From NCBI RefSeq assembly GCF_014489595.1, contig NZ_CP060790.1, forward strand, positions 744,001 to 808,000: DNA of 64,000 nt. The letters run 5' to 3'. The translations under genes were made by a program, and so were the position numbers. Under the pieces are notes generated by a model. The model saw only the letters and a list, made by a program, of their open reading frames with translations, was not told the DNA's origin and ran no database searches. Positions 10,453-19,053 of this stretch are shown piece after piece (position 1 is the first letter of the stretch; every line of letters starts with the position of its first letter). Origin of the DNA: Paenacidovorax monticola (lineage in GTDB: Bacteria; Pseudomonadota; Gammaproteobacteria; Burkholderiales; Burkholderiaceae_C).

Positions 10453-13332
10453 ATGAGCGAGACGACATCTGTCTATCAAGCCTACCAAGGCAACACCTAC
10501 CTCTTCGGCGGCAATGCGCCCTACGTCGAGGAGATGTATGAGAATTACCTAGCCAACCCCGGCAGCGTGCCAGATACCTGGCGCGAATACTTTGACGCAC
10601 TTCAACATGTGCCCGCGGCCGACGGCAGCGACGCGCGCGACGTGCCCCATCTGCCCGTCATCAACGCCTTTGCAGAGCGCGCCAAGCAGGGCGGCACCAA
10701 GGTAGTGGTCGCGGCCGGCGCCGACTCCGAACTGGGCCGCAAGCGCACCGCCGTCCAGCAACTGATCGCCGCCTACCGCAACGTGGGCCAGCGCTGGGCC
10801 GATCTGGACCCGCTCAAGCGCACCGAGCGTCCCGCCATTCCCGAACTGGAGCCTTCGTTCTACGGCTTCAGCGATGCCGACCAGGAAACGGTGTTCAACA
10901 CGAGCAACACCTTCTTCGGCAAGGAGTCCATGACCCTGCGCGAGCTGCTGAATGCGCTGCGCGAAACCTACTGCGGCACGATTGGCGCCGAGTACATGTA
11001 CGCCACCGACCAGAACCAGAAGCGCTGGTGGCAGCAAAAGCTCGAAAGCATCCGCAGCAAGCCCAGCTTCAACGCCGACAAGAAGCGGCGCATCCTGGAC
11101 CGCCTGACGGCCGCCGAAGGCCTGGAACGCTTCCTGCACACCAAGTACGTGGGCCAGAAGCGCTTCTCGCTCGAAGGGGGCGAGAGCTTCATCGCCGCCA
11201 TGGACGAGCTGATCCAGTCGGCCGGCGCCACGGGCGTGCAGGAGATCGTGATCGGCATGGCCCACCGCGGCCGCCTGAACGTGCTGGTCAACACCCTGGG
11301 CAAGATGCCCAAGGACCTGTTCGCGGAGTTCGACCACACCGCCCCCGAGGAACTGCCCGCCGGTGACGTGAAGTACCACCAGGGCTTCAGCTCCGACGTG
11401 TCCACCGCAGGCGGCCCCGTGCACCTGTCGCTGGCATTCAACCCCTCGCACCTGGAAATCGTGAACCCCGTGGTGGAGGGCTCGGTGCGCTCGCGCATGG
11501 ACCGCCGCAACGACCCCCATGGCAAGCAGGTACTGCCCGTGCTGGTGCACGGCGACGCCGCCTTCGCCGGCCAGGGCGTGAACCAGGAAACCCTGGCGCT
11601 GGCCCAGACCCGCGGCTACTCCACGGGCGGCACGGTGCACATCATCATCAACAACCAGATCGGCTTCACCACCTCCGATCCGCGCGACACGCGTTCCACG
11701 CTGTACTGCACCGACATCGTGAAGATGGTCGAGTCGCCCGTGCTGCACGTGAACGGTGACGATCCCGAGTCCGTGGTGCTGGCCATGCAGCTGGCGCTGG
11801 AGTTCCGCATGGAGTTCCAGAAGGACGTGGTGGTGGACATCATCTGCTTCCGCAAGCTGGGCCACAACGAGCAGGACACGCCCGCGCTGACCCAGCCGCT
11901 GATGTACAAGAAGATCGGCCAGCACCCCGGCACGCGCAAGCTCTATGCCGACAAGCTGGCGGCACAGGGCTTGGGCGAGTCGCTGGGCGATGACATGGTC
12001 AAGGCCTACCGCGCCGCCATGGACGCCGGCAAGCACACGGTCGATCCGGTGCTGACGAACTTCAAGAGCAAGTACGCCGTGGACTGGAGCCCCTTCCTGA
12101 ACCAGAAGTGGACGGACGCCGGCGACACGGCCATCCCGCTGACGGAGTGGAAGCGCATCGCCGAGAAGATCACCACGATCCCCGAGAGCGTGACCCCTCA
12201 CATGCTCGTGAAGAAGGTCTACGACGACCGCGCGGCCATGGGCCGTGGCGAGATCAACGTGGACTGGGGCATGGGCGAGCACATGGCCTTCGCCTCGCTG
12301 GTGGCCAGCGGCTACCCCGTGCGCCTGTCGGGCGAGGACTGCGGCCGCGGCACCTTCACGCACCGCCATGCCGTGATCCACGACCAGAAGCGCGAGAAGT
12401 GGGACACCGGCACCTACGTGCCCCTGCAGAACGTGGCCGAGAACCAGGCGCCGTTCGTCGTGATCGACTCCATCCTGTCCGAAGAGGCGGTGCTGGGCTA
12501 TGAGTACGGCTACGCCTCGAACGACCCCAACACGCTCGTGATCTGGGAAGCGCAGTTCGGCGACTTCGCCAACGGCGCGCAGGTCGTGATCGACCAGTTC
12601 ATCGCCTCGGGCGAGGTGAAGTGGGGCCGCGTCAATGGCATCACGCTGATGCTGCCGCACGGCTACGAAGGCCAGGGCCCCGAGCACAGCTCGGCACGCC
12701 TCGAGCGCTTCATGCAGCTGGCCGCCGACACCAACATGCAGATCGTGCAGCCGACCACGGCCAGCCAGATTTTCCACGTGCTGCGCCGCCAGATGGTGCG
12801 CAACCTGCGCAAGCCGCTGGTCATCATGACGCCCAAGTCGCTGCTGCGCAACAAGGATGCGACCTCGCCGCTGTCCGAGTTCACCAAGGGTGGCTTCCAG
12901 ACCGTGATCCCGGAGCTGGACGAGGCCATCGTGAAGAAGGCCGACAAGGTCAAGCGCGTGATCGCCTGCTCGGGCAAGGTCTACTACGACCTGGTGAAGA
13001 AGCGCGCCGAGAAGGAAATCACCGACGTGGCCATCATCCGCGTCGAGCAGCTCTACCCCTTCCCGCACAAGGCCTTCGCCGCCGAACTCAAGAAGTACGC
13101 GCATGCCACCGACATCGTGTGGTGCCAGGACGAGCCGCAGAATCAGGGCGCCTGGTTCTTCATCCAGCACAACATCCACGAGAACATGCTCGACGGCCAG
13201 AAGCTCGGCTACGCCGGCCGTGCCGCATCGGCATCGCCTGCCGTGGGCTATGCGCACCTGCACCAGGAGCAGCAGAAGGCCCTGGTCGAGGCCGCATTCG
13301 CCAAGCTCAAGGGTTTTGTCCTGACCAAGTAA
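10453..13332 (+). CDS. sucA: 2-oxoglutarate dehydrogenase E1 component
   Basis: 959 residues, full family length and unbroken. It decarboxylates 2-oxoglutarate with thiamine diphosphate and passes the succinyl group to the lipoyl arm of SucB in the TCA cycle. Visible are the N-terminal E1-type segment (YLFGGNAPYVEEMYENYLAN, about 17-36) that binds E2, HRGRLNVLVN near 271, GDAAFAGQG near 367, GHNEQDTPALTQP near 470 and the transketolase-like C-terminal part with PHGYEGQGPEHSSARLERF near 735. GGAGG precedes the ATG. It starts the sucA-sucB-lpd operon, as in other Burkholderiales. Confidence 0.97.
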   Translation: MSETTSVYQAYQGNTYLFGGNAPYVEEMYENYLANPGSVPDTWREYFDALQHVPAADGSDARDVPHLPVINAFAERAKQGGTKVVVAAGADSELGRKRTAVQQLIAAYRNVGQRWADLDPLKRTERPAIPELEPSFYGFSDADQETVFNTSNTFFGKESMTLRELLNALRETYCGTIGAEYMYATDQNQKRWWQQKLESIRSKPSFNADKKRRILDRLTAAEGLERFLHTKYVGQKRFSLEGGESFIAAMDELIQSAGATGVQEIVIGMAHRGRLNVLVNTLGKMPKDLFAEFDHTAPEELPAGDVKYHQGFSSDVSTAGGPVHLSLAFNPSHLEIVNPVVEGSVRSRMDRRNDPHGKQVLPVLVHGDAAFAGQGVNQETLALAQTRGYSTGGTVHIIINNQIGFTTSDPRDTRSTLYCTDIVKMVESPVLHVNGDDPESVVLAMQLALEFRMEFQKDVVVDIICFRKLGHNEQDTPALTQPLMYKKIGQHPGTRKLYADKLAAQGLGESLGDDMVKAYRAAMDAGKHTVDPVLTNFKSKYAVDWSPFLNQKWTDAGDTAIPLTEWKRIAEKITTIPESVTPHMLVKKVYDDRAAMGRGEINVDWGMGEHMAFASLVASGYPVRLSGEDCGRGTFTHRHAVIHDQKREKWDTGTYVPLQNVAENQAPFVVIDSILSEEAVLGYEYGYASNDPNTLVIWEAQFGDFANGAQVVIDQFIASGEVKWGRVNGITLMLPHGYEGQGPEHSSARLERFMQLAADTNMQIVQPTTASQIFHVLRRQMVRNLRKPLVIMTPKSLLRNKDATSPLSEFTKGGFQTVIPELDEAIVKKADKVKRVIACSGKVYYDLVKKRAEKEITDVAIIRVEQLYPFPHKAFAAELKKYAHATDIVWCQDEPQNQGAWFFIQHNIHENMLDGQKLGYAGRAASASPAVGYAHLHQEQQKALVEAAFAKLKGFVLTK

Positions 13333-13384
13333 GGCCGCAAATCCCCGCTCTCAGAACAAAACACCCGATTGAAAGAATTCCAAA

Positions 13385-14647
13385 ATGGCTATCGTAGAAG
13401 TCAAGGTTCCCCAACTGTCCGAGTCCGTGGCCGAGGCCACCATGCTGCAATGGAAGAAAAAGGCCGGCGAGGCCGTCGCAGCCGATGAAATCCTGATCGA
13501 GATCGAGACCGACAAGGTCGTGCTGGAAGTGCCTGCGCCTTCCGCCGGCGTGCTGGCCGAAATCGTGGTGGGTGACGGCGGCACGGTCGCGTCTGACCAG
13601 CTGATCGCCAAGATCGACACGGAAGGCAAGGCCGGCGCCGCCGCGCCCGCTGCGGCGGCTCCCGCACCGGCTGCCGCCGCGCCCGCCGCCGTGGCTGCGG
13701 CCCCCGCTGCCGCCGGCGGCAGCAAGGGTGACGTGGCCATGCCTGCCGCCGCCAAGCTGCTGGCCGACAACAACCTGTCGGTGGGCGACGTGGCCGGTTC
13801 GGGCAAGGACGGCCGTGTGACCAAGGGCGACGTGCTGGCCGCCGTGGCCGGTGGTGTCAAGTCCACCGCTGCCGTGATTCCCACGGGCGTGCCGACCAAG
13901 GCGCTGCCCCAGGTGGCGGCCCCCTCGGCCAAGCAGGACCTGGGCGACCGCCCCGAGCAGCGCGTGCCCATGAGCCGCCTGCGCGCCCGCGTGGCCGAGC
14001 GCCTGCTGCAGTCGCAGTCCACCAATGCCATCCTGACCACGTTCAACGAAGTGAACATGGCCCCCGTGATGGACCTGCGCAAGAAGTTCCAGGACGCCTT
14101 CACCAAGGAGCACGGCGTCAAGCTGGGCTTCATGTCCTTCTTCGTGAAGGCCGCCGTGCATGCGCTCAAGAAGTACCCCGTGCTGAACGCCTCGGTGGAC
14201 GGCAACGACATCGTCTACCACGGCTATTTCGACATCGGTATCGCCGTGGGCTCGCCCCGTGGCCTGGTGGTGCCCATCCTGCGCAATGCCGACCAGATGA
14301 GCTTCGCCGACATCGAGAAGAAGATCGCCGAGTTCGGCAAGAAGGCGGCCGAGGGCAAGCTGGGCATCGAGGAGATGACCGGCGGCACGTTCTCCATCTC
14401 CAACGGCGGCACCTTCGGCTCGATGATGTCCACCCCCATCATCAACCCGCCCCAGTCGGCCATCCTGGGCGTGCACGCCACCAAGGACCGTGCCGTGGTC
14501 GAGAACGGCCAAGTGGTCGTGCGTCCGATGAACTACCTGGCCATGTCCTATGACCACCGCATCATCGACGGCCGCGAAGCCGTGCTGGGCCTGGTCGCCA
14601 TGAAGGATGCGCTGGAAGATCCGTCGCGCCTGCTGTTCGACCTGTAA
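13385..14647 (+). CDS. sucB: Dihydrolipoyllysine-residue succinyltransferase (E2 of 2-oxoglutarate dehydrogenase)
   Basis: 420 residues. Order of domains: lipoyl domain with the lipoylated Lys44 in [12 protein letters not shown], an Ala/Pro-rich flexible linker (about 82-112), the peripheral subunit-binding domain (119-151, AKLLADNNL...[11 protein letters not shown]) and the catalytic acyltransferase domain ending in [10 protein letters not shown] with His391 and Asp395. It forms the core of the complex and transfers succinyl to CoA. It follows sucA by 52 bases. A hairpin with a T run stands just behind it. Confidence 0.97.
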   Translation: MAIVEVKVPQLSESVAEATMLQWKKKAGEAVAADEILIEIETDKVVLEVPAPSAGVLAEIVVGDGGTVASDQLIAKIDTEGKAGAAAPAAAAPAPAAAAPAAVAAAPAAAGGSKGDVAMPAAAKLLADNNLSVGDVAGSGKDGRVTKGDVLAAVAGGVKSTAAVIPTGVPTKALPQVAAPSAKQDLGDRPEQRVPMSRLRARVAERLLQSQSTNAILTTFNEVNMAPVMDLRKKFQDAFTKEHGVKLGFMSFFVKAAVHALKKYPVLNASVDGNDIVYHGYFDIGIAVGSPRGLVVPILRNADQMSFADIEKKIAEFGKKAAEGKLGIEEMTGGTFSISNGGTFGSMMSTPIINPPQSAILGVHATKDRAVVENGQVVVRPMNYLAMSYDHRIIDGREAVLGLVAMKDALEDPSRLLFDL

Positions 14648-14669
14648 GCCTTACAGGGTTCGATCCACG

Positions 14670-14707
14670 AAAACCCACCCTCGGCCCGGCCCTGTGGTGG
14701 GTTTTTT
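14670..14707 (+). terminator. Intrinsic terminator between sucB and lpd
   Basis: AAAACCCACC (14670-14679) pairs with GGTGGGTTTT (14696-14705), and T residues run on to 14707. The 10-base stem with a U tract is a good Rho-independent terminator. Because lpd lies only 30 bases downstream in the same direction, it would give partial read-through or mark a separate lpd transcript. Confidence 0.75.
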
Positions 14708-14737
14708 CCAGCACCCCCTACCAAGAGATTTCTGAAC

Positions 14738-16156
14738 ATGAGCAAACAATTCGACGTCATCGTGATCGGCGCAGGCCCCGGCGGCTACATCGCCGCCATC
14801 CGTGCGGCCCAGCTGGGCTTCAACGTGGCCTGTATCGACGACTGGAAGAATGACAAGGGCGGCCCCGCGCCCGGCGGCACCTGCACGAACGTGGGCTGCA
14901 TTCCCTCCAAGGCCCTGCTGCAGTCGTCCGAGCATTTCGAGCATGCCAACCTGCACTTCGCCGACCACGGCATCACCGCCACGGGCGTGAAGATGGACGT
15001 GGCCAAGATGATCGCCCGCAAGGACGCCGTCGTGAAGCAGAACAACGACGGCATCCTGTACCTGTTCAAGAAGAACAAGGTCACCTTCTTCCATGGCCGC
15101 GGCTCCTTCGTGAAAGCTGCCGAAGGCGGCTACGAGATCAAAGCCGGTGAAGAAACCCTGGTGGGCAAGCAGATCATCGTGGCCACGGGCTCTAACGCGC
15201 GTGCGCTGCCCGGAGTGCCCTTCGACGAGGAGAACATCCTCTCCAACGACGGCGCGCTGCGCGTCGGTGCCGTGCCCAAGAAGCTGGGCCTGATCGGCTC
15301 GGGCGTGATCGGCCTGGAGATGGGCTCGGTCTGGCGCCGCCTGGGCGCCGAGGTGACGGTGCTCGAAGGCCTGCCCACGTTCCTGGGCGCGGTCGATGAG
15401 CAGATCGCCAAGGAAGCCAAGAAGGCCTTCGACAAGCAGGGCCTGAAGATCGAACTGGGCGTGAAGGTCGGCGAGATCAAGAACGGCAAGAAGGGCGTGT
15501 CCGTGGCCTACACCAACGCCAAGGGCGAGGCCCAGACGCTGGAAGTGGACAAGCTCATCGTCTCGATCGGCCGCGTGCCCAACACCATCGGCCTGAACGC
15601 CGAGGCCGTGGGCCTGCAACTGGACGAGCGCGGTGCCATCGTGGTCGATGGCGACTGCAAGACCAGCCTGCCCGGCGTGTGGGCCGTGGGCGACGTGGTG
15701 CGTGGCCCCATGCTCGCGCACAAGGCCGAGGAAGAGGGCGTGGCCGTGGCCGAGCGCATCGCGGGCCAGCATGGCCATGTCAACTTCAACACCATCCCCT
15801 GGGTCATCTACACCAGCCCCGAGATCGCCTGGGTGGGCCGCACCGAGCAGCAGCTCAAGGCCGACGGCGTGAAGTACAAGGCCGGCACGTTCCCGTTCCT
15901 CGCCAACGGCCGCGCACGCGCGCTGGGCGATACCACGGGCATGGTCAAGTTCCTAGCCGACGCCGCCACGGACGAGATCCTGGGCGTGCACATCGTGGGT
16001 CCGATGGCCTCCGAGCTGATCTCCGAGGCCGTCGTGGCCATGGAGTTCAAGGCCAGCGCCGAGGACATCGCGCGCATCTGCCATGCCCACCCCTCGTTGT
16101 CCGAAGCCACCAAGGAAGCGGCCCTGGCCGTGGACAAGCGCACGCTGAATTTCTGA
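14738..16156 (+). CDS. lpd: Dihydrolipoyl dehydrogenase (E3)
   Basis: 472 residues. This FAD flavoenzyme reoxidises the dihydrolipoyl group of E2 with NAD+. Seen are the FAD motif [12 protein letters not shown] (9-20), the redox disulfide Cys49/Cys54 in [13 protein letters not shown], the NAD-binding [15 protein letters not shown], the second FAD motif [20 protein letters not shown] and the C-terminal His451-Glu456 pair in HPSLSE that works at the neighbouring subunit's active site. It belongs with sucAB, separated from them by a terminator-like hairpin. Confidence 0.97.
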   Translation: MSKQFDVIVIGAGPGGYIAAIRAAQLGFNVACIDDWKNDKGGPAPGGTCTNVGCIPSKALLQSSEHFEHANLHFADHGITATGVKMDVAKMIARKDAVVKQNNDGILYLFKKNKVTFFHGRGSFVKAAEGGYEIKAGEETLVGKQIIVATGSNARALPGVPFDEENILSNDGALRVGAVPKKLGLIGSGVIGLEMGSVWRRLGAEVTVLEGLPTFLGAVDEQIAKEAKKAFDKQGLKIELGVKVGEIKNGKKGVSVAYTNAKGEAQTLEVDKLIVSIGRVPNTIGLNAEAVGLQLDERGAIVVDGDCKTSLPGVWAVGDVVRGPMLAHKAEEEGVAVAERIAGQHGHVNFNTIPWVIYTSPEIAWVGRTEQQLKADGVKYKAGTFPFLANGRARALGDTTGMVKFLADAATDEILGVHIVGPMASELISEAVVAMEFKASAEDIARICHAHPSLSEATKEAALAVDKRTLNF

Positions 16157-16174
16157 TTCTTTTGCGTCAAATCG

Positions 16175-16222
16175 GCTGCTGGCGCTTGAGCATCAAGCGC
16201 CAGCAGCTATTGAACCAATAGC
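16175..16222. repeat. Intergenic palindromic repeat (two hairpins)
   Basis: A perfect 15-base stem, GCTGCTGGCGCTTGA (16175-16189) with TCAAGCGCCAGCAGC (16193-16207), is followed by a second one, GCTATTG (16206-16212) with CAATAGC (16216-16222). Related shorter copies occur at 5370, 48254, 54183 and 55581. It is the best copy in the window of a dispersed element typical of Comamonadaceae intergenic DNA. Confidence 0.75.
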
Positions 16223-16235
16223 ATCAGAAATCCGC

Positions 16236-17337
16236 ATGACCGTATCCGTCCGACAGGCCTACCAGGCCGAGCTGGCCCTCAAGGGCTTCCAGAGCGATCC
16301 CGCGCAGCTGCGCGCCGTCGAGGCGCTGCAGCGCTGCGCCGACGAGTGGGCCGCCTACAAGGCGCGGCGCTCCAATGCGCTCAAGAAGCTCATCCACCGG
16401 CCCGAGATCCCCAAGGGCGTGTACATGTACGGCGGCGTGGGGCGCGGCAAGAGCTTCCTCATGGACTGCTTCTTCAACGCCGTGCCGCTGCGGCGCAAGG
16501 TGCGCCTGCATTTCCACGAGTTCATGCGCGAGGTGCACCGCGAGCTGGCGGGCCTGCAGGGCACCGTGAACCCGCTGGACGTGCTGGGCGCGCGCATCGC
16601 CAAGCGCTACAAGCTCATCTGCTTCGACGAGTTCCACGTGGCGGACATCACCGACGCGATGATCCTGCACCGCCTGCTCACGGCGCTGTTCGACAACGGC
16701 GTGGGCTTCGTCACCACCTCCAATTTCGAGCCCGACGGCCTCTATCCCGGCGGCCTGCATCGCGACCGAATCCTGCCCGCGATCGCGCTGCTCAACGAGC
16801 GCATGGAAGTCGTGAACGTGGACAACGGCACCGACTACCGGCGCCGCACCCTGGAGCATGTGCGGCTCTACCACACGCCGCTGGGCCCCGAGGCCGATGC
16901 CGAGATGGCCAAGGCCTTCGACCAGCTGGCGGAGGTGCGCGACGAGGACCCGGTGCTGCGCATCGAGGCGCGCGAGATCCGCGCGCGCCGCCGTGCGGGC
17001 GGCGTGGTGTGGTTCGATTTCCGCGAGCTGTGCGGCGGCCCCCGCTCGCAGAACGATTACCTGGAGATCGCCAGCCAGTTCCACACGGTGCTGCTGTCCG
17101 ACGTGCCCTACATGCCCGTGAACATGGCATCGCCCGCGCGGCGCTTTACCTGGCTGGTGGATGTGCTCTACGATCGGCGCGTGAAACTCATCGTCTCCGC
17201 TGCCGTCCCCCGGAGCAGCTCTATACCGAAGGCCCCTGGCGCACGAGTTCCCGCGCACGGTCTCGCGCCTCAACGAAATGCAGTCCAAGGAATTCCTCGC
17301 GCTGGAGCGGCGCGTGGTGGACACGGGACTGACCTGA
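16236..17337 (+). CDS. zapE: Cell division protein ZapE / AFG1-type ATPase (two frameshifts)
   Basis: About 367 residues. Walker A is GGVGRGKS (66-73) and Walker B is LICFDEFHVAD, the signature of the AFG1/ZapE ATPases that interact with FtsZ at the division site. Two single-base losses, in the C runs at 17207-17211 and 17233-17236, throw the end out of frame. Restoring both gives PPEQLYTEGPLAHEFPRTVS and a stop at 17335-17337, three bases before the next ATG. Unrepaired, the frame falsely fuses zapE to the following gene. It lies behind lpd, as in related genomes. Confidence 0.88.
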
Positions 17338-17339
17338 CC

Positions 17340-18014
17340 ATGCTGCAGACACACCGCTTCGCCGCCATGCTGGCCCTGGCCCTGGCCCTGGGCTTTGCCG
17401 GGCAGCCCTGCGCCTGGGCCCTCACGGATGCCGGCGCGCCGACGGAGGCCGAGATCGCGGCCCATGCGCAGCGGGAGGAAACCCGCGCACGCATCCAGCG
17501 CGAGCGCGATGCCCTGGACCAGCAGCGCCGCAAGGACGAAGCCGCCTGCTACCAGCGCTTCGCGGTGGAGGACTGCCTCTCCGGCGTGCGCGCCAAGGCA
17601 CACGAGGTGCAGACGCGGCTGCGCCGCGAAGAGCTGCAGATCAACGACGCCGAGCGCCGGGACAAGACGGCCCAGCGGCTGCGCTCCATCGAGCAGAAGC
17701 AGCAGGACGCGAAGGACGCCGCGGCGGGCGCCGTGCCCCGCACGCCCACGCCGCGCGTGTCAGCCTCCTCGCGCGCGCAGCACGAGAGCGATGCGCGCGA
17801 GCGCGCGGCGCGCCAGCAGACGCACGAGCGCACCCGCCAGGCCGAGAATGCATCGCGCGCAGCGGCGCAACCCGGCCGCGAGGCCGAGGCCCGCGAACGC
17901 TTCGATGAAAAGCAGAAGGCCGCCGAGGAGCGCCGCGCCAAGCACCGCCAGGCCAAATCCGATGCCGCCGCCTCCGGGCGCAAGCCGGCAGGGGGATTGC
18001 CCACCCCGCCCTGA
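17340..18014 (+). CDS. Secreted Arg/Glu/Ala-rich coiled-coil protein
   Basis: 224 residues. An N-terminal signal peptide (MLQTHRFAAMLALALALGFA, cleavage probably after CAWA) is followed by a long, highly charged, probably helical stretch (RIQRERDALDQQRRKDEAAC, then repeated RERAARQQTHERT-type segments) with two Cys in the YQRFAVEDCLSG area. The C-terminus is Lys/Ala/Pro-rich. I know of no function. Similar proteins sit behind zapE in related bacteria. The start directly follows the zapE stop. Confidence 0.65.
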   Translation: MLQTHRFAAMLALALALGFAGQPCAWALTDAGAPTEAEIAAHAQREETRARIQRERDALDQQRRKDEAACYQRFAVEDCLSGVRAKAHEVQTRLRREELQINDAERRDKTAQRLRSIEQKQQDAKDAAAGAVPRTPTPRVSASSRAQHESDARERAARQQTHERTRQAENASRAAAQPGREAEARERFDEKQKAAEERRAKHRQAKSDAAASGRKPAGGLPTPP

Positions 18015-18068
18015 ACGGGGCCATGGCGCGCGGGCTGTGGCCGCTGCCGCGTGCAGGGCGCGGTGGTG

Positions 18069-18860
18069 TCAGGCCGACACAAGCCGCATGGGCTTCTTTT
18101 CCTCCACCAGGGCCTCGATCTTCACGATGGCCAGCGAAAGGTTGTCGCCGCCGCCCCGCGAGCGCGCGCGGGCCTTGTCGATGAGGAACTCCGTGGCCTC
18201 GCGCGGTGACAGCGCCTCGATGACCGAGGCCAGCTCATTGGGCGAGAAGTAGTGCCACACGCCATCGCTGCAGGCCATGATGACGTCTCCCGGCTGCAAC
18301 TGGTTGATCAGGTGCGGTGTGACGGGAGGGTCGCTTTCGGCCCCCAGGCAGCCCACGAGGATGTTGGAATGCGGATGGGTGTTGGCCTCGGCTTCCGTGA
18401 TCTCGCCCCGGTCGACCAGCGCCTGCACATAGGAGTGGTCCATGGTGCGGCAGACCAGCCGGCCGCCCTGGAAGTGGTAGATGCGGGAGTCGCCCGCATG
18501 GATCCAGTGGCAGTCGCCGCGCGGATTGATGAGAAAGGCCGCGATGGTGCTGTGGGGCTCCTGCTCGGACGAGATCGCCGTGAGGCGGATCACGATATGG
18601 GCCTCTTCCACCAGGTTGCGCAGCATGGCGGCCGCGTCGTCCGAGTCGGGTGAATAGCGCTCGAACAGCTGACGTGCGGTCATCATGACCTGGTCCGATG
18701 CCTTGCGGCCCCCGCTGCGTCCGCCCATGCCGTCGGCCACCACGCCCAGCACGCAGCCATTGAAGCGCGGGTGCGACAGCAGGGCCACCTGGTCCTGCTG
18801 GTACTCACGGTCGCCCTTGTGGATGCCGGTCGACGCGATAAGGCGGAATGGTTTGCTCAT
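18069..18860 (-). CDS. PP2C-family Ser/Thr protein phosphatase
   Basis: 263 residues from the ATG at 18858-18860. All metal-binding PP2C motifs are present: REYQQDQ near the start, VVADGMGGRSGG with Asp43, HAGDSRIYHF, ACSDGVW and GGGDNLSLAIV. It removes phosphate from Ser/Thr in the cytoplasm using two Mn/Mg ions. Bacterial relatives (Stp/PppA type) often act with a Hanks kinase, in type VI secretion or in cell-envelope control. No kinase or secretion gene lies nearby, so the partner is unknown. The neighbouring dinG-like gene is divergent. Confidence 0.9.
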   Translation of the reverse strand: MSKPFRLIASTGIHKGDREYQQDQVALLSHPRFNGCVLGVVADGMGGRSGGRKASDQVMMTARQLFERYSPDSDDAAAMLRNLVEEAHIVIRLTAISSEQEPHSTIAAFLINPRGDCHWIHAGDSRIYHFQGGRLVCRTMDHSYVQALVDRGEITEAEANTHPHSNILVGCLGAESDPPVTPHLINQLQPGDVIMACSDGVWHYFSPNELASVIEALSPREATEFLIDKARARSRGGGDNLSLAIVKIEALVEEKKPMRLVSA

Positions 18861-19053
18861 GCTGTGGATTGTGGAGCACCCGCGCGCCGCGCGGGTGCGG
18901 CGGTGCGGGCAGGCGCTTATTATCGGGCGCCATGTGGCATTTTCGCCAAGCTCCGTTGCCGTCTCCGGGCGGCTCCCCCCGCGCCCGCTCCCAACCCGCT
19001 CGCACAGACACGGCCGGGCAGGGCCATGCCATGGCATGGCCGGAAGGCGGGGC

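Noticed and set aside
10549..13263. A 904-codon open frame antisense to sucA
   Set aside because: It is a mirror of the GC-rich codon pattern of sucA. Its translation is rich in His, Val, Arg and Gly without any domain, and sucA is certain.
16236..18014. Fusion of ZapE with the secreted coiled-coil protein
   Set aside because: The joint frame exists only because of two missing C residues. With these restored, ZapE ends at 17337 with its normal C-terminus, and the next gene has its own start and signal peptide.
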